Shown here: piece after piece, positions 33,644 to 41,735 of the stretch
Layout: each line of letters begins with the position of its first letter
Numbering within the stretch: position 1 is the stretch's first letter
Source of the DNA: an uncultured Clostridia bacterium
GTDB lineage: Bacteria > Bacillota > Clostridia > Peptostreptococcales > Anaerovoracaceae
Assembly (NCBI GenBank): GCA_934255135.1
Contig: CAKQMV010000010.1
Coordinates: 1-64,000 of the forward strand
Direction: 5' to 3'
DNA length: 64,000 nucleotides
Translations under genes and position numbers: made by a program
Notes under the pieces: generated by a model
What the model saw: only the letters and a program-made list of their open reading frames with translations
What the model was told of the DNA's origin: nothing
Database searches by the model: none

Positions 33644-34069
33644 ATGAGAAAAAGAGTTATTTCTATAGTTTTGTCTATGCTCATCATTATGATATCCTGC
33701 TTCACTTATGCGAATGCAGAACTTGATGCTCCAACTGGAGAGAAGATTATGGAAGCGTATTCATATACTTCTACTGTAAGCACAACATTGTCAATTAATG
33801 ATACCGGTATGGCAAAACCTAGAGCGGTCATTACTGGTCTACCAGGAACATCAACAAAATTGCATGTAACAATGCATTTACAGAAGTATTCGAATGGGAC
33901 TTGGAAGACAGTGCAGAGCTGGAGCAGTTCGACAGCTTCAAATAGTTTAACCTTGTCGAAAAGTAAAAATGTTTCCCAGGGGAAGTACAGAACACATACT
34001 GTGTTTAAGGCATATCATAATTCAAGTAGCGAACAGATTGTAAAAAACTCGGCAACAGTAACATACTAG
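33644..34069 (+). CDS. Small secreted beta-rich protein, DUF6147-like (cassette C)
   Basis: A 141-aa exported protein, the same length as its cassette A relative. Signal peptide about 23 residues. The mature part has YSYTSTVSTTLSIN, MAKPRAVITGLPGTSTKLHV, LQKYSNGTW and KYRTHTVFKAYHNSSSEQIV. By eye about three quarters of the mature residues match the copy at 23488. The upstream DNA with TGTCCACAAA and ATAGAAGGCAACTTCAATAC is conserved between the two, so they share a control region. Confidence 0.72.
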   Translation: MRKRVISIVLSMLIIMISCFTYANAELDAPTGEKIMEAYSYTSTVSTTLSINDTGMAKPRAVITGLPGTSTKLHVTMHLQKYSNGTWKTVQSWSSSTASNSLTLSKSKNVSQGKYRTHTVFKAYHNSSSEQIVKNSATVTY

Positions 34070-34210
34070 ATAGATAAGAAATTATCGAAATATGATCTGT
34101 TTTTATAGCTATAGGTTTGATTTTTCTATGTATGATGTATGAACATTTATCTAAATGATTTATGTATATATGACGTTAATGTTTTACTACGGACTTCGGA
34201 GGTGGATCAA

Positions 34211-35011
34211 ATGAAAATAGGATCAAGAAAATTTATAGGTGCTGTTCTCATTGTATTTTTAACACTTTTGAATTTGACATCAGTCTGTAATGCAGAAAGC
34301 CACAAAACTACATTAGATGGTTCAAATTTAGAATACGACTTCAATAAGAATAATTCATACGAGCATCTAATAGAAACAGACTATGATTATGAGGCTGCTA
34401 TCGAGCAAGATCATCATAATCAAGAACTAATTAATCTAAAACCAGTCTATAAAATCAGTAATGAAGGAAGTCTGGAAAGATTAACTAATGAAATTAGTGA
34501 AATAGAAGCAGAAGAGACAGATATGTTAGTAAATGTCACTGGAACTTATCCAAGAGGAAAAAATTCAAAAGGCACTATATTATATACAACAGATACGGTG
34601 CATAAAGTTGCTAAAGTTGTTGGACATGCGGCGATAGTTTACGATAACAATACTAAAAACTCTAAGGTAATAGAAGCAACTTCTAAAGGAGTTGTAAAAG
34701 GTAACAACAGTTGGGATAATAAAAAACATTGTCGTGCAGCGGCGGTTTCAAGTCTGAGCGTAGCCAAAAGAGCAAATGTTGCAGATAAATGTGCAACATG
34801 GTTGGGAAAGCCATACAACTGGAATTTTTCTGATGTGAAAACAAGAAATAGTTTTTACTGTTCTCAGCTTGTATGGGCTGGTTATATGGATTTATATGGT
34901 GTAAATCTAGACGACAATCACAACGATCCGACTCAAAAGAATTTTTTGATAGTATATCCATCTGAATTGATTGCTAGTAAGAAAACATCAATAATTTATA
35001 AAAAAGGATAG
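34211..35011 (+). CDS. Secreted YiiX/NlpC-P60-like cysteine hydrolase
   Basis: A 266-aa exported protein. Signal peptide about 25 residues. The catalytic part has VGHAAIVYDNN (His region), then a YCSQLVWAGY motif with the nucleophile Cys and a closing VYPSELIASKK. Order H-then-C fits the permuted NlpC/P60 group (YiiX-like, PF05708), which acts on amide bonds in lipids or peptidoglycan. The start at 34211 follows GGAGGTGG. It is cargo of cassette C. Confidence 0.7.
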   Translation: MKIGSRKFIGAVLIVFLTLLNLTSVCNAESHKTTLDGSNLEYDFNKNNSYEHLIETDYDYEAAIEQDHHNQELINLKPVYKISNEGSLERLTNEISEIEAEETDMLVNVTGTYPRGKNSKGTILYTTDTVHKVAKVVGHAAIVYDNNTKNSKVIEATSKGVVKGNNSWDNKKHCRAAAVSSLSVAKRANVADKCATWLGKPYNWNFSDVKTRNSFYCSQLVWAGYMDLYGVNLDDNHNDPTQKNFLIVYPSELIASKKTSIIYKKG

Positions 35012-35025
35012 AAATCAAAATGATA

Positions 35026-35338
35026 TTAGCGTCGGGCGGAATTTCACCATCGTTGGTCGTATAGAATTGACCATTCTGGTTCGCACAGAACAGCCAATAC
35101 ACTGAGTTCATCTGCACTCTGTTATCAGCTAACCACCAATGGCTCGGAACTGTTGTAAAGGACATAGCCATTAATCGGTGCGATAACAGCCTTTACAACG
35201 CTTCAGACATTGGTACAATGCGTCTCAACAGAGAGAGGCTGACTTTCAAACTAAAAAGTAACCATTATTATGGTTACTTTTATCCGACAAAAAGGCTAAT
35301 TCTGCCGACTCGAAGTAGCTGATTTCGTCCGACGCTAA
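35026..35338 (+). mobile_element. 313-bp inverted-repeat element with a nested pseudoknot RNA fold
   Basis: The ends TTAGCGTCGGGCGGAA (35026) and, inverted, TTAGCGTCGGACGAAA (35338) match at 14 of 16 positions. Inside, CTGTTATC/GATAACAG (35119-35126 with 35182-35189), CACC/GGTG and AATGGCT/AGCCATT nest. The hairpin loop carries GTTGTAAAGG (35152-35161), which pairs with CCTTTACAAC (35190-35199) directly 3' of the stem. A 12-bp hairpin then a T-rich end follows at 35254-35281. No transposase is present. It looks like a MITE-like element that carries a structured RNA. Confidence 0.6.
35254..35281 (+). terminator. 12-bp perfect hairpin in the 313-bp element
   Basis: AAAAGTAACCAT / ATGGTTACTTTT with a 4-nt loop. 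Flanking A and T runs make it a possible terminator on either strand. Confidence 0.6.
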
Positions 35339-35568
35339 CAATGAGCTTAAAACAATCGGGATTAGACACTATAATGCATGGAATAGCATATGGATGAAGT
35401 GGTGGCAATGGAAGGAAAAAATATTATTCCAATCAATCCATCAATTTAGCTCCTGTGAGCTATAAAGGTAGTTTATAGAGTGTTAAGCTCGCGAGAAAAA
35501 AGTTGATGTGTGGCAATTGCTTGGTTATTATCATTAGTTAATCGGAGTAATAGCAAGGAGGTATTGCT

Positions 35569-36684
35569 ATGAGAAAGTGCGGAAAACTAATGCTTGTAGG
35601 AGTGCTGCTTGTAATACTGATTTCGGTTGCAACATACAGTGCTTTTATCAAGAACAAAAGGAATGTGTTTAATGGTAATTACTATTGCCTTGTTGTAGAA
35701 ACTACACAGGGAGAAAATAAGACATATTTCAATTATTATGACAGTGACTTTAAATTATTGCATCAGGAGAAAATACCATACTCAGAATTTGTAAGCACAA
35801 ATATTGATCGAATGAGTGTAGAAGACAATAAGCTTTACTGCGCTCCAGTAGATGGCGACTGGGAAGGCAAGAATGATCTGCTCACAATTAATCTGAAGAA
35901 TGGCGAACTTGAAAACCGCATTCATTTACCTGATGAGCTAGACTTGGATAAGTATGTCACAGTTCAAGATGGAGAAGTGTATGTTAATAGTAATCTTAAT
36001 GGGGATTCCTACATATGCAGAGTTGATACAGATGGAAATGTAGCAGCATATAGGAAAGTAAAGAATGAAACATTGGATGAGATGATAGTTGAAGGCAATA
36101 GATTATACTCGTTCAACTATAGCGAAGAGGGGGAGAATCCTAAATTATATATCTTCGATAGAAGAAATCTGAAAACAATAGATGTTATTGAACTGAATTG
36201 CTCGGATGGGCTCCATCCATTTGCATGGGAGGGGAACATATTCTTTCTGGCAAGTAGCGTTGATAATGAACAGGAATTAATAATGGGAAAGTATGTTGTA
36301 GAAGAGAATAGGGTAGATTATCATAACGTCGACAAATCTATTGAAAAAGCATATTCTTCTTTAACACAGCCAATATTAGTAAATGGAGAGTTGTGGTTTG
36401 TTGCATTAACTACTGATGGGCAAAGCTCGTTATATAGATATGCACTGAATACAGGAAAAGTAAAGATCATAGAGATGGATGCAGCGAACATTGTACAGAT
36501 TGCAGTTGATGGAACTACCATGTATGCATTGATTAATGATAAAAGCGATAATGTTGAAAATGCTTATATACAGGAGTTCGATGTATCAAGCTCGGAACCT
36601 GTTTTCAAATCTCAGTATAGTATCGCAACCCAGAAGGACAACAATAAATTGTATTATGCAGCAGGATTCTTCTTCAACAAATGA
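35569..36684 (+). CDS. Membrane-anchored beta-propeller-like protein
   Basis: A 371-aa protein. One N-terminal membrane helix (about residues 8-26) with Lys/Arg before it, then an outside part with repeated beta units such as SVEDNKLYCAPVDGDW, VQDGEVYVNSNLNG and VDGTTMYALINDK. These suggest a six- or seven-bladed propeller like DUF5050-type proteins. There is no lipobox. AAGGAGG lies 6 nt before the ATG. A 44-aa frame overlaps its stop. Possibly a sensor or ligand-binding surface protein; function unknown. Confidence 0.65.
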   Translation: MRKCGKLMLVGVLLVILISVATYSAFIKNKRNVFNGNYYCLVVETTQGENKTYFNYYDSDFKLLHQEKIPYSEFVSTNIDRMSVEDNKLYCAPVDGDWEGKNDLLTINLKNGELENRIHLPDELDLDKYVTVQDGEVYVNSNLNGDSYICRVDTDGNVAAYRKVKNETLDEMIVEGNRLYSFNYSEEGENPKLYIFDRRNLKTIDVIELNCSDGLHPFAWEGNIFFLASSVDNEQELIMGKYVVEENRVDYHNVDKSIEKAYSSLTQPILVNGELWFVALTTDGQSSLYRYALNTGKVKIIEMDAANIVQIAVDGTTMYALINDKSDNVENAYIQEFDVSSSEPVFKSQYSIATQKDNNKLYYAAGFFFNK

Positions 36685-36815
36685 TTAATAATTCATTGGA
36701 TACAGAAGATGACATGGAGAAGTTTATTGCAGAAAACAGCGATAAAGATGTATCTGAAATTGCCATCTGGGATGTTGAGAAAGCAGATTGGAATTTCTGT
36801 ACATTTGTGAGGTGA
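36681..36815 (+). CDS. 44-aa acidic small ORF coupled to the propeller gene
   Basis: The ATG overlaps the propeller stop (ATGA). The 44-aa product is acidic, with EKFIAENSDKDVSEIAIWD. It may be a separated C-terminal piece of the same surface protein or a real small protein. Confidence 0.4.
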   Translation: MINNSLDTEDDMEKFIAENSDKDVSEIAIWDVEKADWNFCTFVR

Positions 36816-36818
36816 GAT

Positions 36819-37333
36819 ATGGCACATGTAGTAGATTCTAAACAAGTACTGCTGGTAACTTTCATATTACTTGGTGCAGTGAATATTATCTGTTATTTAA
36901 AAAAAGACGAGTCGATAAAATGGTTATAATTAAAACACTGTTTGTTACGTATTTTATGATAATGATCTCGTTTACATTATTGCCAATTCTTGTGCCTCCG
37001 ATGCACACGGAAGATTTTCAGTGGAATTTAGATTTGCGATATTTATTCCAAGCTCTATCAGATCGTTCATCGCTAATTAATCTTATGGGAAATGTTGTTT
37101 TGTTTGCACCTATCAGTATATTGGGATATAAGGCTGGGTACAGATGGTTTAAAGATTTGAAAATGGTAGCAATAACTTCGTTTAGTTTATCCGTAATGAT
37201 CGAGCTATTGCAAGGCATTGAAACATACTTTGGATTTGCAGACTTTCCAGCCGTAACAGACATAAACGACATAATAACAAACACTGTCGGAGGAATACTA
37301 GGATACATATTAATAAAAAAGTATAGTGAATAG
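36819..37333 (+). pseudogene. VanZ-like gene split by a one-base frameshift at an A7 run
   Basis: The first 36 codons (MAHVVDSKQVLLVTFILLGA and on) match the N-terminal helix of the intact VanZ proteins. Reading then stops at 36927. From 36920 a second frame gives the rest: SFTLLPILVPP, NLMGNVVLFAPISILG, IELLQGIETYFG and DINDIITNTVGG. Adding one A to the A7 run at 36899-36905, or a -1 slip on A-AAA-AAA, joins both into one roughly 170-aa protein. It is either a fresh mutation, a phase-variable gene or a programmed slip. Confidence 0.7.
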
Positions 37334-37396
37334 CAATTATAAATGGAACTTATGGAAGAGATAGATATGGTGTGTTTTTAACAAAGGAGATATAAA

Positions 37397-37831
37397 ATGT
37401 GTCAACTTATAAATAGATATGTGAGCAGGTTGCTGCTTGTTTCTGCGTTGTTTGTTTCGCTAGGAATAACCGTGGGGACATATATTCCGATTACTAAGGT
37501 ATATGCGGTATCGAATGAATCTGCTTTTGAATGGGCTTATTATAATAATGGAATCGATGGACATGGTCAAAGATCTCATTCACTAGCAAATGGACTCGGA
37601 CAATTAAAGGTGTCAAAATGCAAAAACTATACTAATACGAAAAAGGCTACTGTTATTTTAAGAAAAGCGAGCAATAGTTATCCATACTATAAGAATTGCG
37701 GTAGTTTAAGTTTTTATAAAACAGGGACATATTCCTTCGGCACTGTAAGCAAAGGATCATATTGGTTGTATGTTACTGGAGGACTTAATGATTGCTATAA
37801 GACGGCGTCAGGAAAGGTTCAAAACAAATGA
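37397..37831 (+). CDS. Small secreted KGSYWL-motif protein (cassette C)
   Basis: A 144-aa exported protein with a signal peptide of about 37 residues. The mature part is Tyr/Asn/Lys-rich, has Cys residues near KVSKCKNYTN, KNCGSLSF and NDCYKT, and ends SKGSYWLYVTGGLND. It shares only the KGSYWL-GG end and length with the cassette A protein, so the front part diverges quickly. AAAGGAG precedes the ATG, and its stop overlaps the next VanZ start by 4 nt. Function unknown. Confidence 0.6.
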   Translation: MCQLINRYVSRLLLVSALFVSLGITVGTYIPITKVYAVSNESAFEWAYYNNGIDGHGQRSHSLANGLGQLKVSKCKNYTNTKKATVILRKASNSYPYYKNCGSLSFYKTGTYSFGTVSKGSYWLYVTGGLNDCYKTASGKVQNK

Positions 37832-38385
37832 CAGATGAGCAATTTGTATTAACATCATGGTTGTTTTTGCTGGTAGCATTATTTCTAATTGCGACCATAG
37901 CTTTGACAGGAATCATTATGAAAAGAAGACACGGATTAACAGTCCCAAAATCGTTTTATTTAAAATATGCTTTCTATTTTTACTTGTGCATCGTAGCATC
38001 TTTTACACTATTGCCAGTATGTTATCCTGCGATAGTCACATATGATTTGGAATATAACTTAGATCCAAGACCGTTATTCTTGGCATTTGTAAACAGAGCC
38101 GCATTAATAACATATGCAAATAATATTTTGCTATTCATGCCAATAACAGTTTTCGGATGCCTTTGTAATGTAAAACCATTTAGGAAGTTTAAGAGCTCAT
38201 TGCTTACTGTCTTGCTGATTTCTGTCGCAATAGAGCTGCTTCAAGGGGTAGAAGTGTATTTGAAAGTAGTTGAAGATTTTAGTCCGGTTATGGATATCAA
38301 TGATGTTATTTGTAATGTTATTGGCGGGGGTGTTGGATTTGTAGTTGCAATGTATTATAAGAAAAGCAATAGGTGTCAGCTTTAA
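37828..38385 (+). CDS. VanZ-like membrane protein (cassette C)
   Basis: A 185-aa protein with five membrane segments. It has ASFTLLPVCYP, YANNILLFMPITVFG, SVAIELLQGVE and MDINDVICNVIGGGVG, the same landmarks as the cassette A copy. The start overlaps the KGSYWL gene stop (ATGA), so the pair is translated together. Role in glycopeptide-like or surface stress protection is inferred from the family. Confidence 0.8.
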   Translation: MTDEQFVLTSWLFLLVALFLIATIALTGIIMKRRHGLTVPKSFYLKYAFYFYLCIVASFTLLPVCYPAIVTYDLEYNLDPRPLFLAFVNRAALITYANNILLFMPITVFGCLCNVKPFRKFKSSLLTVLLISVAIELLQGVEVYLKVVEDFSPVMDINDVICNVIGGGVGFVVAMYYKKSNRCQL

Positions 38386-38415
38386 GAAACGCAACACCTT
38401 ATCGAATGAGCCAAG

Positions 38416-38462
38416 AAAGGACGGAGATTTAACTACAATCGGTTAGATTTTCCGTTCTTTTC
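38416..38462 (+). terminator. Intrinsic terminator of cassette C
   Basis: AAAGGACGGA (38416-38425) pairs with TCCGTTCTTT (38451-38460) with one G-T pair, 31 bp past the VanZ stop. The remaining stretch up to 38935 holds only the sigma stub and one more terminator. Confidence 0.65.
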
Positions 38463-38600
38463 AATTGAACAGAACCGTTAACGTTTACTACCGATTAAGT
38501 AATTGCCCCACATAGTTTTTGGATAGCCAGCCTGTGACCCCATGAAAAACATATTAACTGGTTCAATGCTGAGTCGTATATAACGGATTCGGAGGGGCTT

Positions 38601-38675
38601 ATGCTAGCAATTTATTTACAGTTAATAGATACACCTGATGCGAAATCGGATTTTGAGAGTTTTGTAACCGCCTAA
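38601..38675 (+). pseudogene. 5' stub of an ECF sigma factor gene (fourth cassette)
   Basis: Starting at the ATG, 63 bases are identical to the start of the intact sigma gene at 32321 (MLAIYLQLIDTPDAKSDFES). The frame then turns into V-T-A-stop. The CGGAGG ribosome site and upstream promoter region are also conserved. This marks the start of a further cassette that has been deleted. Confidence 0.85.
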
Positions 38676-38792
38676 TGACAGGGTGGATTGTAAGTAAGTC
38701 GTGAGACCCTCATAATCGATAGTGGAAATGTGATCACTTTCTCAAAGAGATAATTACTCGAAGAGGATTATACACTTCAAAAACTATCAGAA

Positions 38793-38826
38793 ACCCCGAG
38801 AAATCAATGTTCTTCGGGGTTTTTTC
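38793..38826 (+). terminator. Intrinsic terminator
   Basis: ACCCCGA / TCGGGGT stem followed by TTTTTT. No gene directly upstream; probably the end of the lost cassette or island. Confidence 0.75.
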
Positions 38827-38935
38827 GTGTCTTAAAACATTAGAAGAAATTGAGAAAATAGCCTATTTGATGTATATTTGATGCTTATTGAATTTCAATA
38901 AAAGTGAATAATTGAAGGTGATTTGTCCTCTCCTC

Positions 38936-39071
38936 TTGCAAATTACTAAAAAGCATGGTATAACGTGAGCATAAAATAAAAGGTTAGTTATAAATAACCC
39001 AAGAAGCCGCAGCAGTGCGGTTTTTATAAGAATTGCGGGTTAGCTAAATCTAACCAAAGGAGGTAAAGAAT
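38936..39071 (+). promoter_or_regulatory. Promoter and hairpin leader of the DUF6110/P-type ATPase operon
   Basis: TTGCAA (38936), 17-nt spacer, TATAAC (38959-38964). In the leader, CCGC/GCGG (39007-39020) is followed by TTTTTA like a terminator, and GGTTAG with CTAACC-type arms (38983 and 39046-39056) may form the alternative. This looks like a conditional terminator; the signal is unknown. Confidence 0.5.
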
Positions 39072-39353
39072 ATGGATATTAAGAAAATCGGTTTATTTGC
39101 TGCTGGCACACTATTTGGTACGGCTGGAATCAAGGTTCTGGGCAGCAAAGATGCGAAGAAGGCTTATGCTCAGACTACAGCAGCTGTTCTGCGTGCAAAG
39201 GACAGTGTTATGACAACGGTCACTGGAGTGAGGGAGAGTGCTGATGACATCTACGAGGAAGCAAAGGTTATTAATAATCAGCGATCAGAAGCAGAGGCAT
39301 TCTGCACAGTGGAGGATACTTCAGAAGACGCTGAGGAAAGCAAGGCAGAGTAA
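39072..39353 (+). CDS. DUF6110-like small protein
   Basis: A 93-aa protein with an N-terminal hydrophobic, Gly-rich segment (IGLFAAGTLFGTAGIKVLGS) and a helical, acidic C terminus (DTSEDAEESKAE). This form is found just before metal P-type ATPases in several Clostridia and is labelled DUF6110. It lies 3 bp before the ATPase gene with AAAGGAGG upstream of its ATG. Probable accessory of the pump; role unknown. Confidence 0.65.
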   Translation: MDIKKIGLFAAGTLFGTAGIKVLGSKDAKKAYAQTTAAVLRAKDSVMTTVTGVRESADDIYEEAKVINNQRSEAEAFCTVEDTSEDAEESKAE

Positions 39354-39356
39354 ACC

Positions 39357-41462
39357 ATGAGATGTACGATTTTACATGATTTGCCAGGACGTCTTCGTGT
39401 ACATCTTTGCTGTGGTAGGATGTCGCTTCAGCAAGCTGACGCACTTGAGTACTATCTGCTGTCTTTGAATGGCGTTAAGTCAGTTAAGGTTTATGATCGT
39501 ACACAGGATGCGGTTGTGGTGTATGATGCAGATCGTGAAAGTGTGATTCGTACACTTGCTGATTTCAGTTTTAGTAAAGCCGAGGCGATGAATCTGGTGC
39601 CGGAGCATACTTGTAGAAAACTCAATCGAGAATTCGAGGATAAGCTGGCTGGTGCTATTATGCGTCGATGTATTTCAAGGATATTCCTCCCGGTCCCTGT
39701 TACTTCAGCTATAGCAGCAATTCGCTCTGTAAGGTACATCAGAGAGGGAATTTCAGCATTGTGGCAAGGCAAATTATCTGTTGCAGTTCTAGATGGTACT
39801 GCAGTTACGGTGTCGATGATAAGGGGAGATTTTTCAACTGCCGGCTCTGTTATGTTTATGCTGCGATTGGGTGAGATTCTTGAGGAATGGACGCACAAGA
39901 AGTCCGTGGTCGATCTTGCTTCTGCAATGAGTTTGAGTGTGGACAAGGTCTGGCTGAAATCTGATGACACAGAGGTACTTACAGATATATCTGCAATTAA
40001 TCAGGGCGATAATATTGTTATTCGTACTGGCGGCATAATTCCATTGGACGGTCAGGTGATAGAAGGAGAGGCTATGGTAAACCAGTCATCTCTTACCGGT
40101 GAATCTATGCCAGTAGTTAAGCGCTTCGGAAGTCCGGTTTATGCAGGAACTGTAGTCGAAGAGGGTGAATGCACAATTCTGGTAGAGAAGGTTTCTGGCA
40201 GTGGACGATATGATCGAGTTGTACGTATGATTGAAGAATCAGAAAAACTGAAATCGACAGCTGAGGATAAAGCGGCACGTATGGCAGATAAGCTTGTTCC
40301 GTACACTCTTGGCGGAACTGCAGTTACATATCTTGTAACTCGAAACATTACAAAGACGCTGGCTGTGCTGATGGTGGATTTTTCGTGCGCGCTGAAGCTG
40401 GCTATTCCTATAGCGGTACTGTCAGCTATGAGAGAAAGCAATGTACACAATATTTCTGTCAAGGGAGGACGATTCCTTGAAGCAGTAGCAAACGCAGACA
40501 CTATTGTATTCGACAAGACAGGAACTCTAACAAATGCGACACCTACAGTTGCAAGGGTTGTGCCATTCGGAAGTCATGATGAAACAGAAATGCTTCGTCT
40601 TGCTGCTTGCCTGGAGGAACACTATCCGCACTCGATGGCTAATGCTGTGGTAGAGGAAGCAAAGAAGCGTGGGTTGAAGCATGATGAATACCATTCCGAG
40701 GTGCAGTATGTTGTGGCTCATGGCATTTCAAGCATGGTAGAAAACAAGAAGGTCATCATAGGCAGTGCACATTTCGCCTTTGAAGACGAGAAATGCTGTA
40801 TTCCGGAAGGAGAGCAGGTAAAGTATGATGAATTGCCTGCTATATATTCACATCTATATCTATGCATCGATGGGGAACTAGCCGCAGTCATATGTATTCA
40901 CGATCCACTTCGTCAGGAAGCGCGTGACGCAGTTAAGGCGTTACATGAATGTGGCATCACTAATGTTGTTATGATGACTGGTGATAACCGACGCACCGCA
41001 GAAGCTGTTGCCAGGGAGGTTGGTGTGGATGCAGTATATGCAGAAGTTCTACCAGAGGACAAAGCGGCCTTTATTCGTGATGAAAAGGCAAAAGGTCATA
41101 CGGTCATCATGGTGGGTGATGGGGTCAACGATTCACCTGCTCTATCAGAGGCGGACGCAGGTATCGCCATTTCAACTGGAGCTGCGATTGCACGCGAGAT
41201 TTCGGATATCACAATTGCTTCGGAAAATCTCTTGGAGCTGGTAACTTTACGCAAACTAAGTAAAGCATTAATGAACCGCATTAACGGCAGTTATCGTTTT
41301 ATCGTGGGATTCAACCTGTCACTTATTGCACTTGGGGTAGCTGGAGTATTGCCACCAACCACGTCGGCGATGATGCATAATGGTTCTACGCTTGGAATAA
41401 GTCTTAAAAATATGACTAATCTATTGCCAGAGAACGAAATATTGCCACAATTAAGTGAATAA
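39357..41462 (+). CDS. Divergent metal-transporting P1B-type ATPase
   Basis: A 701-aa heavy-metal-type P-ATPase. The N-terminal region is HMA-like (LPGRLRVHLCCGRM) but lacks the CxxC pair. Actuator LTGES, phosphorylation site DKTGTLTN, HP region (EEHYPHSMANAVV) and MMTGDNRRTAEAVAREVGVD, GDGVNDSPAL are all intact. The transport helix has FSCALKLAIP instead of CPC/CPx, so the metal is not read directly; such S-C-A types are near Mn/Co-linked groups such as CtpC. Only three C-terminal helices or fewer are clear. It forms an operon with the DUF6110 gene. Confidence 0.82.
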   Translation: MRCTILHDLPGRLRVHLCCGRMSLQQADALEYYLLSLNGVKSVKVYDRTQDAVVVYDADRESVIRTLADFSFSKAEAMNLVPEHTCRKLNREFEDKLAGAIMRRCISRIFLPVPVTSAIAAIRSVRYIREGISALWQGKLSVAVLDGTAVTVSMIRGDFSTAGSVMFMLRLGEILEEWTHKKSVVDLASAMSLSVDKVWLKSDDTEVLTDISAINQGDNIVIRTGGIIPLDGQVIEGEAMVNQSSLTGESMPVVKRFGSPVYAGTVVEEGECTILVEKVSGSGRYDRVVRMIEESEKLKSTAEDKAARMADKLVPYTLGGTAVTYLVTRNITKTLAVLMVDFSCALKLAIPIAVLSAMRESNVHNISVKGGRFLEAVANADTIVFDKTGTLTNATPTVARVVPFGSHDETEMLRLAACLEEHYPHSMANAVVEEAKKRGLKHDEYHSEVQYVVAHGISSMVENKKVIIGSAHFAFEDEKCCIPEGEQVKYDELPAIYSHLYLCIDGELAAVICIHDPLRQEARDAVKALHECGITNVVMMTGDNRRTAEAVAREVGVDAVYAEVLPEDKAAFIRDEKAKGHTVIMVGDGVNDSPALSEADAGIAISTGAAIAREISDITIASENLLELVTLRKLSKALMNRINGSYRFIVGFNLSLIALGVAGVLPPTTSAMMHNGSTLGISLKNMTNLLPENEILPQLSE

Positions 41463-41510
41463 TCGCTTGATTATCTAACGAATTTCATTTATAATTAAAT
41501 TCGTTAGTGT

Positions 41511-41585
41511 GCTGGTGTGGCTCAACGGTAGAGCAGCTGATTTGTAATCAGCAGGTTGGGGGTTCGATTCCCTCCACCAGCTCCA
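41511..41585 (+). tRNA. tRNA-Thr (TGT)
   Basis: Complete cloverleaf: acceptor GCTGGTG/CACCAGC, D arm GCTC...GAGC, anticodon stem GCTGA/TCAGC with loop TTTGTAA (anticodon TGT), T loop GTTCGATTC and an encoded CCA. A terminator follows. Confidence 0.96.
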
Positions 41586-41594
41586 AGTACGAAT

Positions 41595-41624
41595 CTCTAC
41601 ACGATTGTGTGTAGAGGTTTTTTT
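41595..41624 (+). terminator. Terminator of tRNA-Thr
   Basis: CTCTACAC / GTGTAGAG with a 6-nt loop, then G and TTTTTTT. Confidence 0.9.
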
Positions 41625-41735
41625 ATATCTAAAGAAATTAGGAATAGTAATGAGCAAGATTGATGATTAATTAATAAAGCAAATCAAAAGGGCATCAGCA
41701 TGTGATATTGCTGGTGCCCTGTTACGTGTGCTGAT

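Noticed and set aside
34974..35171. 65-codon minus-strand frame across the 313-bp element
   Set aside because: It begins in the middle of the pseudoknot, spans the element boundary and has no ribosome site. It could be a protein fossil, but the RNA pairing explains the bases better.
35339..35568. Trp-rich possible peptide (HAWNSIWMKWWQWK)
   Set aside because: Short, no start signal, and frames break at once; at most a gene remnant. Nothing else is seen in this gap.
38676..38790. AGGGT/ACCCT and AGTG/CACT stems as an RNA gene
   Set aside because: Stems are short and not clearly stacked; left as unexplained DNA at the island's right end.
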